In this document: positions 1 through 9,199 of the stretch, one piece after another
Position numbering within the stretch: the stretch's first letter is position 1
Layout of the letters: each line of letters starts with the position of its first letter
From: Niveibacterium sp. 24ML
GTDB taxonomy: Bacteria; Pseudomonadota; Gammaproteobacteria; Burkholderiales; Rhodocyclaceae
Assembly (NCBI RefSeq): GCF_026586805.1
Contig: NZ_JAPFHA010000008.1
Coordinates: forward strand, 110,167 to 174,166
DNA: 64,000 nucleotides
Direction of reading: 5' to 3'
The notes under the pieces: model-generated
Told to the model about the DNA's origin: nothing
The model's input: the letters and a program-made list of their open reading frames with translations, nothing else
Database searches by the model: none
Program-made: the position numbers and the translations under genes

Positions 1-1
1 A

Positions 2-1435
2 AAGGACGGCAAGCTCGATCGTGCAGCCGCGCAGGCGGCGGCACGCGAAGCGCTGCGCAAGGTGCGCTTCCGCGAGAAGGAATACTTCTTCATCTACAGC
101 TTTGATGGCAAGAACGTGCTTCTGCCGCCGCGCCCGGAGTGGGAAGGCACGCCGCGCATTGATGAGGTGGACAAGAAGGGTTACCGCTTCATCGAAGCCA
201 TCACCAAGGCCGCGCAGGGCAAGGGCGGCTTCGTTGACTACTACTTCCCGCGCGCCGGTGGTACCGAGCCGCTGCGCAAGATTTCATATGTGCTGGGTGT
301 GCCTGAATGGGGCTGGGCGATCGGCACCGGCCTGTATGTGGACGACATCGAAAGTGCCTTCCGTACCGATCTGGCGGTCAACCTGGGCGTGGTGCTGGTG
401 CTGGCCGCCATCGTCTTTGCGCTGATTGCCTTCATTGCCCGTTCGGTCCTGCAGCAGATCGGCGGTGAACCGGCTGATGCCGTGGGCGCCATGCGCAAGG
501 TGGCAGCGGGCGATCTGCGGGTGCAGCTTTCGGGCAGCGCGGCGGGCAGCCTGCTCAGCGAACTGGGCGGCCTGATCGCGCGGCTGCGTGAAACGATTGC
601 CGTGCTGGCGGCGGATGCCGAGCGCCTGGGGGCGGCATCCCACCAGATCAGCACGACATCCAATGCCGTAGCCGCGTCGGCGCATCAGCAGTCGGATTCG
701 ACGCAGGCCATGGCGGCGGCGATGGAAGAGCTGACGGTGAGCGTGGGCCATATCTCCGATACTGCGCTGGAAACCGAGCACCATGCCAACGACGCCGCTG
801 CGCAGGCGCGGCAGGGGCAGGGCGAGGTCGAGGCGGCGACTGACGAAATGCAGCAGCTCTCGAACACGGTTGCCGATGCCGTCAAGCGCATTGCAAGCCT
901 GAGCACGCGGGCCGACGAGGTGGGCACGGTGGCGGCCTCGATCAACGACATCGCGTCGCAAACCAATCTGCTCGCCCTCAATGCGGCGATCGAGGCAGCG
1001 CGTGCGGGCGAACAGGGGCGCGGCTTCGCGGTGGTGGCGGATGAAGTGCGCAAGCTTGCCGAACGCACCGCCCATGCAACGGTTGAGATCAAGCGCATGG
1101 TCGAAGCCATCCAGACCGAAACCCACGGCGCGGTCGAGGTGATGACGACCGCCTCGGATCAGGCGGTGCAGGGCGTTGCCGCCGTCGGGCGCTCGGCCAC
1201 GCTGCTGCGTTCGATTGTTGGCGATGCGGAGCAGGCGAGCGGCCGGATCGCCGAAGTGGCCGTCGCCACGCGCGAACAGAGCAACGTCAGCACCGTGCTG
1301 GCCGGGCAGGTCGAGCAGGTGGCGCGGATGGTCGAATCAACCAGTGTCGGCATGGCCGAAACCGCGCAAGCCACGCTTGAACTGGAGCGCATTGCGGCCC
1401 AGCTCAATACCGTGGTGTCGCGTTTTGAAACCTGA
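2..1435 (+). CDS. Methyl-accepting chemotaxis protein, 5' end outside window
   Basis: The reading frame is open from the window edge, so the N-terminus (first membrane helix and start) is missing. The visible part begins in a periplasmic single-Cache (sCache_2-like) ligand domain ([29 protein letters not shown]). A membrane helix follows at roughly 365-435, then a HAMP-like linker ([11 protein letters not shown]) and a long helical signalling domain. The conserved hairpin tip of chemoreceptors is present at about 940-1080 ([20 protein letters not shown], then [18 protein letters not shown]). It should sit in the inner membrane and pass ligand state to CheA/CheW. No other chemotaxis gene lies in the window. 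No C-terminal CheR/CheB tether pentapeptide is seen; the protein ends in VVSRFET. Confidence 0.95.
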   Translation, partial: KDGKLDRAAAQAAAREALRKVRFREKEYFFIYSFDGKNVLLPPRPEWEGTPRIDEVDKKGYRFIEAITKAAQGKGGFVDYYFPRAGGTEPLRKISYVLGVPEWGWAIGTGLYVDDIESAFRTDLAVNLGVVLVLAAIVFALIAFIARSVLQQIGGEPADAVGAMRKVAAGDLRVQLSGSAAGSLLSELGGLIARLRETIAVLAADAERLGAASHQISTTSNAVAASAHQQSDSTQAMAAAMEELTVSVGHISDTALETEHHANDAAAQARQGQGEVEAATDEMQQLSNTVADAVKRIASLSTRADEVGTVAASINDIASQTNLLALNAAIEAARAGEQGRGFAVVADEVRKLAERTAHATVEIKRMVEAIQTETHGAVEVMTTASDQAVQGVAAVGRSATLLRSIVGDAEQASGRIAEVAVATREQSNVSTVLAGQVEQVARMVESTSVGMAETAQATLELERIAAQLNTVVSRFET

Positions 1436-1477
1436 TTGAACGGCTCGGGCCGGCCTGCGCCGGACACCGCGCCAAGC

Positions 1478-1506
1478 GCTTCCCCCCGCCGGGGCGCAGG
1501 GGAAGC
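1478..1506. terminator. Hairpin between convergent genes
   Basis: Arms GCTTCCCC and GGGGAAGC (8 bp, perfect) enclose a GC-rich loop. The hairpin sits between the convergent chemoreceptor and the small basic-protein gene. There is no T-tract on either side, so it is at best a weak or Rho-assisted terminator. Confidence 0.4.
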
Positions 1507-1521
1507 CCGGATCAGTGGGCC

Positions 1522-1662
1522 TCAGTGATCCTTGGAGCCGGGCACGATGAACGGCGCCGGCGCAAAACGAAGATCCTTCTTCAGCTGCTTGGCAGCGCGC
1601 TTTTCCTTGGGGTTGAGCAGCGGCTGTTTCTTCTGTTCCTTGTTGCTTTTCTGTGCCTTCAT
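1522..1662 (-). CDS. Small lysine-rich hypothetical protein (46 aa)
   Basis: A 46-codon ORF beginning MKAQKSNKEQKKQPLL and ending FIVPGSKDH. It is preceded by a strong AAGGAG Shine-Dalgarno 7 nt upstream of the ATG, which is the main reason to call it. The protein is very basic in its first 30 residues, has no signal peptide or membrane helix, and ends in a hydrophobic-then-polar tail. I do not recognise an assigned function; nucleic-acid or ribosome association would fit the charge but is only inference. It lies between convergent genes and appears to be monocistronic. Confidence 0.65.
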   Translation of the reverse strand: MKAQKSNKEQKKQPLLNPKEKRAAKQLKKDLRFAPAPFIVPGSKDH

Positions 1663-1840
1663 GGTGCAGCTCCTTGATCGTCGGGTTGGGACTAGCGACT
1701 GAGCTGGATCGGCAGCGGCAAGAGCGTCGGGGCGTGAGCGTCAGAGGTGATTTCAGTATAGGCGCATGCCGGGGCCGCGCCTGTTGTGGGCAAACAATCT
1801 TTGCAGGCAGGGCCGTGCGTTGCGCAGGGCCCTTGCCGGC

Positions 1841-3538
1841 TCAAGGCCGTGGCGTTGCCGCAGCACTCCGCTTGGCCGACGCCGCGGCGGCTTCGCGCAC
1901 CCGGCGCGCTTCATCAAGCAGGAACTGCTGGTAGTCGTCCAGGTCGCCATCGAAGGGCTCCACGCCGCCCTTGGTGACCAGCCAGAACTCGTCGCACACC
2001 GCGCGCAACAGGGCGCGGTCGTGGCTCACCAGCATCACGGTGCCTTCGAATTCGTTGAGCGCTACGCCCAGCGCCTCGCGGGTGGCGAGGTCGAGGTGGT
2101 TGGTCGGCTCATCGAGCAGCAACAGGTTCGGGCGCTGCCACACGATCATGCACAGCACCAGCCGCGCCTTCTCGCCCCCGCTCATCGTGCCGACGGCCTG
2201 ATGCACCATGTCGCCACTGAAGTTGAAGGTGCCCAGGAAGGTACGCAGCGATTGCTCGGTGCCGCTCTGGCCCGGCCCGCGCAGGTGCACCGGGGTGTCC
2301 TTGGCGAGGCGGGTCATGTGCAGCAGCGGTGAAGCGGCCGGATCCAGCACGTCCAGTTCCTGCTGTGCGAAGTAGCCGATGTTCAGGCCCTTGCCTTCGC
2401 TGATCTCGCCGGCGATCGGCGTGAGCGCGTGCGCCACGGTTTTCACCAGCGTCGACTTGCCCTGCCCGTTTGCACCGAGGATGCCTATGCGCTGCCCGGC
2501 GAGGACGGATCGGTTGATGTTGCGCACGATCACCGTTGGCGGCGTGCCGGCGGGCGCGTCTTCCGGTGGTGGGTAGCCGAAGCTCGCATCGAGCATCGAC
2601 AGCATCGGGTTGGGGACGTTGAGCGGCTCCTTGAACTCGAAGTTGAACTCGGCGTCGGCCAGCACCGGCGCGATCTTCTCCATCCGTTCGAGCGCCTTGA
2701 CCCGGCTTTGCGCCTGCTTGGCCTTGCTGGCCTTGGCCTTGAAGCGGTCGATGAACTTCTGCAGGTGCGCGATCTTGTCGGCCTGCTTGGCCATCGCGGC
2801 CTGTTGCAGCACCAGCTGTTCGGCGCGCATGTCCTCGAACTTGCTGTAGTTGCCGCCGTAGCGGATCAGCTTCGCGTTATCAACGTGCACCGTCACCTGC
2901 GTTACCGCGTCGAGGAACTCGCGGTCGTGGCTGATCACCACCATCGTGCCGGTGTAGCGCTTGAGCCAGGCTTCCAGCCACACGAGTGCGTCGAGGTCGA
3001 GGTGGTTGGTCGGTTCGTCGAGCAGCAGCAGGTCTGAGGGGCACATCAGTGCGCGCGCCAGCTGCAGGCGCATCCGCCAGCCGCCTGAAAAACTGTTGAC
3101 CGGGTTGTTCAGTTCGGCGGCGGAAAAGCCCAGGCCGAGGATCAGCGCCTGCGCACGCGCGGCGGCATCGTGCGCGCCCGCGTCGTGCAGATCCATGTAG
3201 GCGTGCGCCATGCGCATGCCATCGTCGCTCGCCTCGGCGGCGGCCACTTCGGCCTGCGCGGCGAGCAGCACGGTATCGCCTTCGATCACGAAGTCGGTCG
3301 CGCTCTGCTCGGTTTCGGGCATGTCCTGCGCCACCTGCGCCATCTTCCACTGCGCGGGAATCGAGAACTCGCCACTGTCTTCATGGATGCTGCCGTTGAG
3401 CAGCGCGAAGAACGAGGACTTGCCGGCCCCGTTGCGGCCCACGAGACCGACCTTCTCGCCCGGCGTGAAGGTGATCGACGCGCTGTCGAGCACGACCTTG
3501 ATGCCGCGACGCAGCGTTACATTCTTTACGAAAATCAT
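1841..3538 (-). CDS. yheS: ABC-F family ATPase, YheS type
   Basis: A soluble protein of 565 aa with two ABC ATPase domains and no membrane segment, as in the ABC-F translation-factor group. Domain 1 has Walker A GRNGAGKSS, signature FSGGWRMRL and Walker B LLLLDEPTNHLDL. Domain 2 has GANGQGKST, MSGGEKARL and a second LLLLDEPTNHLDL. Between them is the charged P-site tRNA interaction motif linker (FIDRFKAKASKAKQAQSR). The start MIFVKNVTLRRGIKVVLD matches YheS proteins, as does the end (EPFDGDLDDYQQFLLDEARR). It is shorter than E. coli YheS (about 637 aa) because the C-terminal extension is almost absent. Expected role: ribosome-binding ATPase that relieves stalled translation; substrate specificity cannot be read from sequence. 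Confidence 0.93.
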   Translation of the reverse strand: MIFVKNVTLRRGIKVVLDSASITFTPGEKVGLVGRNGAGKSSFFALLNGSIHEDSGEFSIPAQWKMAQVAQDMPETEQSATDFVIEGDTVLLAAQAEVAAAEASDDGMRMAHAYMDLHDAGAHDAAARAQALILGLGFSAAELNNPVNSFSGGWRMRLQLARALMCPSDLLLLDEPTNHLDLDALVWLEAWLKRYTGTMVVISHDREFLDAVTQVTVHVDNAKLIRYGGNYSKFEDMRAEQLVLQQAAMAKQADKIAHLQKFIDRFKAKASKAKQAQSRVKALERMEKIAPVLADAEFNFEFKEPLNVPNPMLSMLDASFGYPPPEDAPAGTPPTVIVRNINRSVLAGQRIGILGANGQGKSTLVKTVAHALTPIAGEISEGKGLNIGYFAQQELDVLDPAASPLLHMTRLAKDTPVHLRGPGQSGTEQSLRTFLGTFNFSGDMVHQAVGTMSGGEKARLVLCMIVWQRPNLLLLDEPTNHLDLATREALGVALNEFEGTVMLVSHDRALLRAVCDEFWLVTKGGVEPFDGDLDDYQQFLLDEARRVREAAAASAKRSAAATPRP

Positions 3539-3835
3539 GGGGATGCACTTCGAAGAGGAGCGGCATCATAGCGGCCCCAGCCCCCGCGGCCCAGCATTTC
3601 CGCCAGCGGTGTGGCGCAGGGGCCAGGGCGCAGCCGCAAGGCTGGCGCAAAGGGCCACGCCGCAGCGGCCGTGCTTGCGCGAATCGGGCGGGCTGCCCGC
3701 AGACCGGATCACAAGGCAGGCTACACTTCAGGCTCGATCAATTCAGGCATCCCTTGTCATGTTGGCCATCAGCCATGTTCGCAGCACGCCTCTGCCGCCC
3801 GCTGCGCAACCTGTCCGCAGCGCGGGGCGAGCAGC

Positions 3836-5569
3836 GTGAGCGGAGCACCTGCCCTGGCGCCCTTGGCCGAGGCAGAGGCTGAGGCCGCGACCGACGGCCT
3901 GCCGCTCTACGCGCGCTACTTTGGCCTCAAGCGCGCGCCTTTCTCGATCGCCCCGGATCCGCGCTACCTGTACATGAGCGATCGCCACCGCGAGGCGCTC
4001 GCCCATCTGCTCTACGGGCTGAAGGGCGGCGGCGGCTTCGTGCTGCTGACCGGCGAAGTGGGCGCCGGCAAGACCACGATCTGCCGCTGCATGCTTGACC
4101 AGGTGCCGCCGCGCTGCAACGTGGCGTACATCTTCAACCCCAAGCTCACCGTCGCAGAACTGCTGCAGACGGTGTGCGACGAGTTCCACATTCCGCGCGC
4201 GCTGACCGGCCCGACGATCAAGGATCATGTCGATGCGCTCAACCTCTACCTGCTGCGCACGCACGCGGTCGGGCAAACCAATGTGCTGGTGATCGACGAG
4301 GCGCAGAACCTCTCGCCCGATGTGCTGGAACAACTGCGCCTGCTGACCAATCTTGAAACCAACGAGCGCAAGCTGTTGCAGATCGTGCTGGTCGGCCAGC
4401 CCGAGCTGCGCAGCATGCTCGCGGCGCCGGGGCTGGAGCAGTTGGCGCAACGGGTGATCGCGCGCTACCACCTCAAGGCGCTATCCGCCACCGATGTGCG
4501 GCAGTACATCCGCCATCGCCTCAAGGTGGCCGGCCTGCGCGGGCCGCTGCCGTTTGATCGCGAGGCCCTGCGGCGGGTGATGTTCCATTCGCGTGGTGTG
4601 GCGCGCCGCATCAACCTGCTGTGCGACCGGGCCATGCTGGGTGCTTACGCCGAAGGCAAACCCCACATCAGCCAGCGCATTGTCGACAAGGCGGCGATTG
4701 AGGCGCTGGACGCCGCCGCACCGCAGCGCAAACCGCGCTGGCGCCCTTGGGCCGCGGGTATCGGCATCGTGCTGGCCCTTGGTGCTGCGGTATGGGCGGG
4801 ATGGTCTGCGCGTGATGCGCAACGCAAGCCGCCGGAAGCGGCCAGCGCCAAGCCGCTCGCCCCCTCGCCGGCGCTCAGGCCCGCACCGCCACGGCCGGAG
4901 CAGGCGGCTATCGTAAAGCCGGCCTCGGATATCCGGCCGGTATCGGTGTGGTTGCGCGCCGAGGATTTGCAAGCCCGCTTCGGCACTGATCCGGACGAGG
5001 CCACCGCGTGGCGGCAACTGGGGGCGGTCTGGGGCCTCGTGCTGAGCGATGCCGAGCCCTGCCGGGCCGCCTTGCGTGCCGGCTTGCACTGCTTTCGCGA
5101 TACCGCGAGCAATCTGAGCATGATCCGGCAGCTTGGCCGCCCGGGCCTGCTGACCCTGCACGACGGCCAGGGCAACAGCACGCGCGCGATGCTGATCGGG
5201 CTCAGCAGCCAGACAGCAACGCTGCGTGCCTTTAACGGTGGCGAGCACACGGTCGCGCTGGCCTCGCTGGCGCCCCTCTGGCGTGGCGAGTTCGCCACCC
5301 TGTGGCGCGCGCCACCCGGCTTCAAGCCCGGCGCCTTCGATGTTGAACCCGGCCCGGCCGCCGACGACGTGGCGGCGCGGCTGACCCTGCTGGCGCAACA
5401 GGCGCCACAATTGGCCGGGCAACCGCAGGACAGCAGCCTGCGCAACGCGATTGCGGCCTTCCAGCTGGTGCAGGGGCTCAAGCCCGATGGCAAGGCTGGC
5501 CCGGTCACCCTGATGCACCTGAACCCGCTCACCGGCGTTGCCGAACCGCGCCTCAAGCTCGAACGCTGA
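3836..5569 (+). CDS. gspA: GspA/ExeA-type secretion ATPase with peptidoglycan-binding domain
   Basis: An inner-membrane AAA ATPase of about 577 aa that, in Aeromonas ExeA, works with ExeB to place the type II secretin through peptidoglycan. Walker A is GEVGAGKTT at about residue 73 and Walker B is VLVIDEAQNL at about 150. A single membrane helix lies near residue 305 (AAGIGIVLALGAAVWAG). The C-terminus has a peptidoglycan_binding_1 motif (AIAAFQLVQGLKPDGKAG). The frame extends upstream to 3611, but that stretch looks non-coding. GTG at 3836 is chosen because it leaves only a short leader before the family's usual opening (YARYFGLKRAPFSIAPD). The gene ends 2 nt before gspB, so the two form an operon. 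No other gsp gene lies in the window. Confidence 0.88.
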   Translation: MSGAPALAPLAEAEAEAATDGLPLYARYFGLKRAPFSIAPDPRYLYMSDRHREALAHLLYGLKGGGGFVLLTGEVGAGKTTICRCMLDQVPPRCNVAYIFNPKLTVAELLQTVCDEFHIPRALTGPTIKDHVDALNLYLLRTHAVGQTNVLVIDEAQNLSPDVLEQLRLLTNLETNERKLLQIVLVGQPELRSMLAAPGLEQLAQRVIARYHLKALSATDVRQYIRHRLKVAGLRGPLPFDREALRRVMFHSRGVARRINLLCDRAMLGAYAEGKPHISQRIVDKAAIEALDAAAPQRKPRWRPWAAGIGIVLALGAAVWAGWSARDAQRKPPEAASAKPLAPSPALRPAPPRPEQAAIVKPASDIRPVSVWLRAEDLQARFGTDPDEATAWRQLGAVWGLVLSDAEPCRAALRAGLHCFRDTASNLSMIRQLGRPGLLTLHDGQGNSTRAMLIGLSSQTATLRAFNGGEHTVALASLAPLWRGEFATLWRAPPGFKPGAFDVEPGPAADDVAARLTLLAQQAPQLAGQPQDSSLRNAIAAFQLVQGLKPDGKAGPVTLMHLNPLTGVAEPRLKLER

Positions 5570-5571
5570 CC

Positions 5572-6315
5572 ATGTCCTACATTCTTGACGCCTTGCGACG
5601 TGCCGAAAGCGAACGGGTCAAAGACCAGACGCCAAACCTGCACGACATGACGCTCGCCCCGCCCGAGCCCGAAGCCTTCGATGCACCGGCCAACCGTGCG
5701 CTGATCTGGTCTGCGGCAGCTGCTGTGGTGGTGGTGGCGGGGGCGGCGGTCGCTTGGCTCCTGCTACGTAACCCGGCACCACCCGGGGCTCAGGCGCCGA
5801 TGGCGGCACGAGCGCCGGGCCCGGTGGCGCCCAACGCCCCCGCGCCGCTGCCGGCTGAGGCGGCGCCGGTCGCCGTGGCACCGCCTGTCGCCGAGGCGCC
5901 GCCGGTGCTTGCTCCGCCAGAGGTCGCACCACCCGTGCTCGCACCGATCGCGCCGGCGCCGCTTGCTCAGGCCGGCACCGCGCCACGGATCATCGTGCCG
6001 CCGCAGATCGTACCGCCGCCCAAGCCCGCCAGCCGGAAACCTGCGGCGCCCACGGCTCCGCCCGCCGAGCCTGCCGACGAGCGCGCTGCGCCAACGCTGA
6101 ACCAGTTGCCGGCCGACATCCGCAGCGCCTTGCCGCCGATGCGCTTCGAGGGAACGGTGTATTCGGACAATCCCGCCGACCGCATGCTGATGGTCAATGG
6201 CCAGCTGCTGCACGAAGGCGAAAAGCTGGCCGGAGAAGTGCTGGTCGAGCGTATCAAGCCGCGCAGCGCCGTGCTGCAGTTCCGCGGCCAGCGTTTCGAG
6301 TTCTTCAAGCAGTAG
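5572..6315 (+). CDS. gspB: GspB-type secretion assembly protein
   Basis: Opens with the hallmark MSYILDALRRAESERV of GspB/ExeB. A membrane helix follows (about residues 43-65, IWSAAAAVVVVAGAAVAWLL), then a long Pro/Ala-rich periplasmic spacer (about 70-170). The C-terminal T2SSB domain (LNQLPADIRSALPPMRFEGTV to QRFEFFKQ) resembles a GspC homology region. It is the partner of GspA, immediately upstream, and is expected to form the GspAB complex that guides secretin insertion. The low-complexity linker probably spans the periplasm. Confidence 0.9.
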   Translation: MSYILDALRRAESERVKDQTPNLHDMTLAPPEPEAFDAPANRALIWSAAAAVVVVAGAAVAWLLLRNPAPPGAQAPMAARAPGPVAPNAPAPLPAEAAPVAVAPPVAEAPPVLAPPEVAPPVLAPIAPAPLAQAGTAPRIIVPPQIVPPPKPASRKPAAPTAPPAEPADERAAPTLNQLPADIRSALPPMRFEGTVYSDNPADRMLMVNGQLLHEGEKLAGEVLVERIKPRSAVLQFRGQRFEFFKQ

Positions 6316-6328
6316 CAAGTCCTTGAAA

Positions 6329-6350
6329 CCATTGCCCGTCAGGGCAATGG
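6329..6350 (+). terminator. Perfect hairpin after gspB
   Basis: Arms CCATTGCCC and GGGCAATGG are perfect (9 bp) around GTCA, starting 14 nt after the gspB stop. There is no T-tract, so it may attenuate transcription or protect the 3' end rather than terminate fully. Confidence 0.5.
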
Positions 6351-6430
6351 CGGTGGCATAATCCGGCGCATGCCAGATGCATTGCGCGCCACCCCGGCGT
6401 GTGCTGCGGCATGCCCCCGGATGCCACGCC

Positions 6431-7816
6431 ATGACCCGAAAACACGCGCTGATCGTCGACGATTCCAGTACCGCGCAATACCGCCTCAAGCGGATGCTGC
6501 GGCCCTACGACCTCGACATCAACGCGGTGGACTCCGGCGAAGCGGCGCTGCGCTTCCTCGAAGTGAATACCCCCGACGTGATCTTCATGGATCACCTGAT
6601 GCCGGGCATGGACGGCTTTCGCGCCCTGCAGATCATCAAGTCGCACCCGGAAACGGCGACCATCCCGGTGATCATGTACACCTCGCAGGGCGGCGATGTT
6701 TACACCGGCCAGGCGCGCGCGCTCGGTGCGCTGGACGTGGTATCGAAAGACACGATCAGCGCGACCGACCTCACCCGCGTGCTGCGCATGATCCACATCG
6801 AGCCGCTGGCCGATGCGCCGGCGCAGCCCGCAGCACCGCAAGCTGCCACTCATGACACGGCGCCCGCGCCGGCCATCGTCGAACGCCGCCGCGCGCCGCA
6901 TCCGGCAAGCCTTGAGCAGGCGCGCGCGCTGGAAATGCGTTTGCGCAAGCTTGAATTGCTGCAGGAAGACAGCCAGCGCACGATGACCGCGCGGCTGGTG
7001 CGCGAAATCCACGGCCTGCGGCAGGATCTGAAGAAAGAAATCCACGGCATCGAGCTCGCCGCAAGGCATGAGCCCCCGAGCCCGACGCTGCCGCCGGCTC
7101 CGCGCTCGGCGCTGCTGCCACGACTGGCTGCCGCTGGTGCGCTGGCGGCGCTAGCCCTTGGCCTTGTGAGCCTGCATCTCACACTCGAATCGCTGCAGCA
7201 GGGGCAGGACGCGCTGGGCAAGCGAGTGGCGGCGCAACTGGCCCAGCAAGTCGCTGCGCGGCCTCAGCCGATTCCCGCCGCTGTCGACGCCGCGCCCACG
7301 ACTGACAACTACTTGCAGGATCTGGTGTGGGCGTTCAATCAGGGCGGCGCGCTCAACTATCACCCCGACAGCATCGACCGACGCGCGGTGATGCGGCTCA
7401 ATGAGCTGCTTGGGCGGCTGGCGACGAAGGGGTTCAAGGGGGTGGTGGAAGTGCGCGTCGCGATCGGCGATTTCTGCCTGATCAACCCCGGCCAGTCGCA
7501 AGCGCAGATGCCCGCCGATGGCGCCAAGCTGGGCGATTGCGTGCTGGCCAGCAAGGTCTACCTGCCCGAGCGCACGCTTGAACAATACGTGCGTGAGATC
7601 GGTAACCTGCGCACCCAGCTGCCGCCGGGCGTGACGCTGGTGATCACCGGCCGCCCGGGAGCCGAAGCTTATCCGGAGGCGGCACTCGGCACCGCCGCGC
7701 GCGACTGGAACACAATCGCGCAACGCAACACCCGCTTCGAACTGAGCGTGACACCCGCGCCGCGCGGCGAAACTCCAGCGCCGCAGGTTCAAGCCACACT
7801 GGCCGGCAACGGCTGA
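6431..7816 (+). CDS. Receiver-domain protein with C-terminal membrane anchor and periplasmic domain
   Basis: About 461 aa. The N-terminus is a standard response-regulator receiver (ALIVDDSSTAQYRLKRML). The phospho-acceptor is Asp54 in IFMDHLMPGMDG, with switch residues in IMYTSQGG and the conserved Lys in VSKD. After an Ala/Pro linker comes a coiled-coil-like helix (about 165-215), then a single membrane helix (about 228-250, LAAAGALAALALGLVSLHL). A region of about 200 residues that should lie in the periplasm follows; I do not recognise it. This order, cytoplasmic receiver first and extracytoplasmic domain last, is the reverse of a normal sensor. The ATG at 6431 is chosen because the 18 upstream in-frame residues look non-coding. 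It sits 115 nt after gspB, so a link to the GspAB machine is possible but unproven. Confidence 0.8.
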   Translation: MTRKHALIVDDSSTAQYRLKRMLRPYDLDINAVDSGEAALRFLEVNTPDVIFMDHLMPGMDGFRALQIIKSHPETATIPVIMYTSQGGDVYTGQARALGALDVVSKDTISATDLTRVLRMIHIEPLADAPAQPAAPQAATHDTAPAPAIVERRRAPHPASLEQARALEMRLRKLELLQEDSQRTMTARLVREIHGLRQDLKKEIHGIELAARHEPPSPTLPPAPRSALLPRLAAAGALAALALGLVSLHLTLESLQQGQDALGKRVAAQLAQQVAARPQPIPAAVDAAPTTDNYLQDLVWAFNQGGALNYHPDSIDRRAVMRLNELLGRLATKGFKGVVEVRVAIGDFCLINPGQSQAQMPADGAKLGDCVLASKVYLPERTLEQYVREIGNLRTQLPPGVTLVITGRPGAEAYPEAALGTAARDWNTIAQRNTRFELSVTPAPRGETPAPQVQATLAGNG

Positions 7817-7928
7817 ACGCACTGTTGTATGCACGCCGCATCGCGCGGCGTGCCGCTTGCCAGTCCGCTGCGCGGGGCTTTAGCATCCGCCCCTCACATC
7901 CACTTCAACTTGCAAAGGAGAACGCACC

Positions 7929-7973
7929 ATGACGTATCGCTGCCATTCACTTTGCAGGTCCTGCCCGGTTTAA
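7929..7973 (+). CDS. Possible 14-aa leader peptide upstream of rtcB
   Basis: A 14-codon ORF (MTYRCHSLCRSCPV, stop TAA) has an excellent Shine-Dalgarno (AAAGGAG, about 7 nt before the ATG), better than that of rtcB itself. It is followed by a perfect GC-rich hairpin at 7982-7999 and then by rtcB 89 nt after its stop. Two of its three Cys lie in a CRSC arrangement. The position and strong start suggest translation, perhaps as an attenuator or uORF for the rtcB-prfH operon. The peptide may instead be vestigial. No homologue is known to me. Confidence 0.4.
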   Translation: MTYRCHSLCRSCPV

Positions 7974-7981
7974 CTTCCCCA

Positions 7982-7999
7982 CCGTCGCGCTCGCGACGG
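7982..7999 (+). promoter_or_regulatory. Hairpin in the rtcB leader
   Basis: CCGTCGCG and CGCGACGG form a perfect 8-bp stem with a 2-nt (or larger, breathing) loop, 8 nt after the leader ORF stop and 63 nt before the rtcB start. The rest of 7817-8062 shows no other clear signal. Confidence 0.35.
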
Positions 8000-8062
8000 C
8001 TGTCGTGATTTGCCCCGGCCTCGGCCTGCCACGCATTTCTTCCATCAATTCTGGATTGGCAA

Positions 8063-9199
8063 ATGGGCAATTTCATACAGCAATTGGCTGAGGGCGTTTC
8101 TTTGCTCGCCTCGGCAAAAACCTGGATCGAGGGTGACGCGATCCAGCAGTTACAAAACACTGCAAAACTCGAAGGCATGCGCCGTGTCGTCGGCATGCCG
8201 GATCTGCATCCGGGGCGTGGCTACCCGGTCGGCGCGGCGTTCTTCTCGTGCGGCCGCTACTACCCGGCGCTGATCGGCAACGACATCGGCTGCGGCATGG
8301 CGCTCTGGCAGACCTCGCTCGAACGCAGCAAACACTCGGCGGACAAGCTCGAAAAGAAGCTGGGCAATATCGACGGGCCGCTTGGCGAGGATTGGCGCGA
8401 GCTGATCGCCGCGGAGGCCCTCGCACCCAGCGGCTACGAAGCCTCGCTTGGCACCATCGGCGGCGGCAATCACTTCGCCGAAGTGCAGGAGATCGATCGC
8501 GTACTCGATGCGCCGGCGCTGCAGCGCCTGGGTGTCGACAAGCGGCGGCTTCTGCTGCTGGTACACAGCGGCTCACGTGGGCTGGGGCAGGAAATCCTGC
8601 GCGATCATGTGGTGCGCTTCAACCATGCTGGGCTCGTCGAAAGCAGCGCAGAGAGCGACGCCTACCTCGCGCGCCACGCGCAGGCGCTGGCTTTCGCTCA
8701 GCTCAACCGGCGCCTGATCGCGCTGCGGATGCTCGAACGCCTGCGCGGCGAGGGCCAAGCGGTGCTTGATCTGAACCACAACCTGCTCGCACCCGCCGAA
8801 GTGGCCGGCGAGGCCGGCTGGCTGCACCGCAAGGGCGCTACACCGGCCGACGCGGGGGTGGTGGTGATCCCCGGCTCACGTGGCGACTACAGCTTCCTCG
8901 TCGAGCCGATTGCCGATGCGGCGAGCCTCTATTCGCTGGCGCATGGGGCCGGCCGGAAGTGGATGCGCGGCGACTGCAAGGACCGGCTTTCCGCCCGGTA
9001 CTCCCTGCAGCAATTGAGCCGCACCGCGCTCGGTAGCCACGTCGTCTGCAAGGATCGCAGCCTGATCTTCGAGGAGGCGCCGGAAGCCTACAAGCCGATC
9101 GACACCGTCATCGACTCACTGCTGGGTGCTGGCGTGATCCGCGTGCTGGCAAGGCTCAAGCCAGTGCTGACTTACAAGACCAGCGGGGAGGCGTGTTGA
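8063..9199 (+). CDS. rtcB: RNA ligase RtcB (RtcB2-type, paired with PrfH)
   Basis: GTP- and Mn-dependent RNA ligase joining 2',3'-cyclic phosphate (3'-P) to 5'-OH ends. The 378 residues carry the family metal and guanylation motifs: MPDLHPGRGYPVGAAFF, GNDIGCGMALW, GGGNHFAEVQ, HSGSRGLG, and SLAHGAGRK with the His that takes GMP. It is shorter than E. coli RtcB (408 aa). The stop overlaps the next start (TGATG), so it is translationally coupled to prfH. That pairing is the known context of the RtcB2-PrfH module, in which the ligase seals 16S rRNA cut by ribotoxins. Regulation is not evident: no RtcR-type activator is adjacent. Confidence 0.93.
   Translation: MGNFIQQLAEGVSLLASAKTWIEGDAIQQLQNTAKLEGMRRVVGMPDLHPGRGYPVGAAFFSCGRYYPALIGNDIGCGMALWQTSLERSKHSADKLEKKLGNIDGPLGEDWRELIAAEALAPSGYEASLGTIGGGNHFAEVQEIDRVLDAPALQRLGVDKRRLLLLVHSGSRGLGQEILRDHVVRFNHAGLVESSAESDAYLARHAQALAFAQLNRRLIALRMLERLRGEGQAVLDLNHNLLAPAEVAGEAGWLHRKGATPADAGVVVIPGSRGDYSFLVEPIADAASLYSLAHGAGRKWMRGDCKDRLSARYSLQQLSRTALGSHVVCKDRSLIFEEAPEAYKPIDTVIDSLLGAGVIRVLARLKPVLTYKTSGEAC

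Noticed and set aside
3611..3835. Upstream extension of gspA by 75 codons.
   Set aside because: The residues are Arg/Ala/Cys-rich and unlike any GspA N-terminus; the GTG at 3836 fits the family better.
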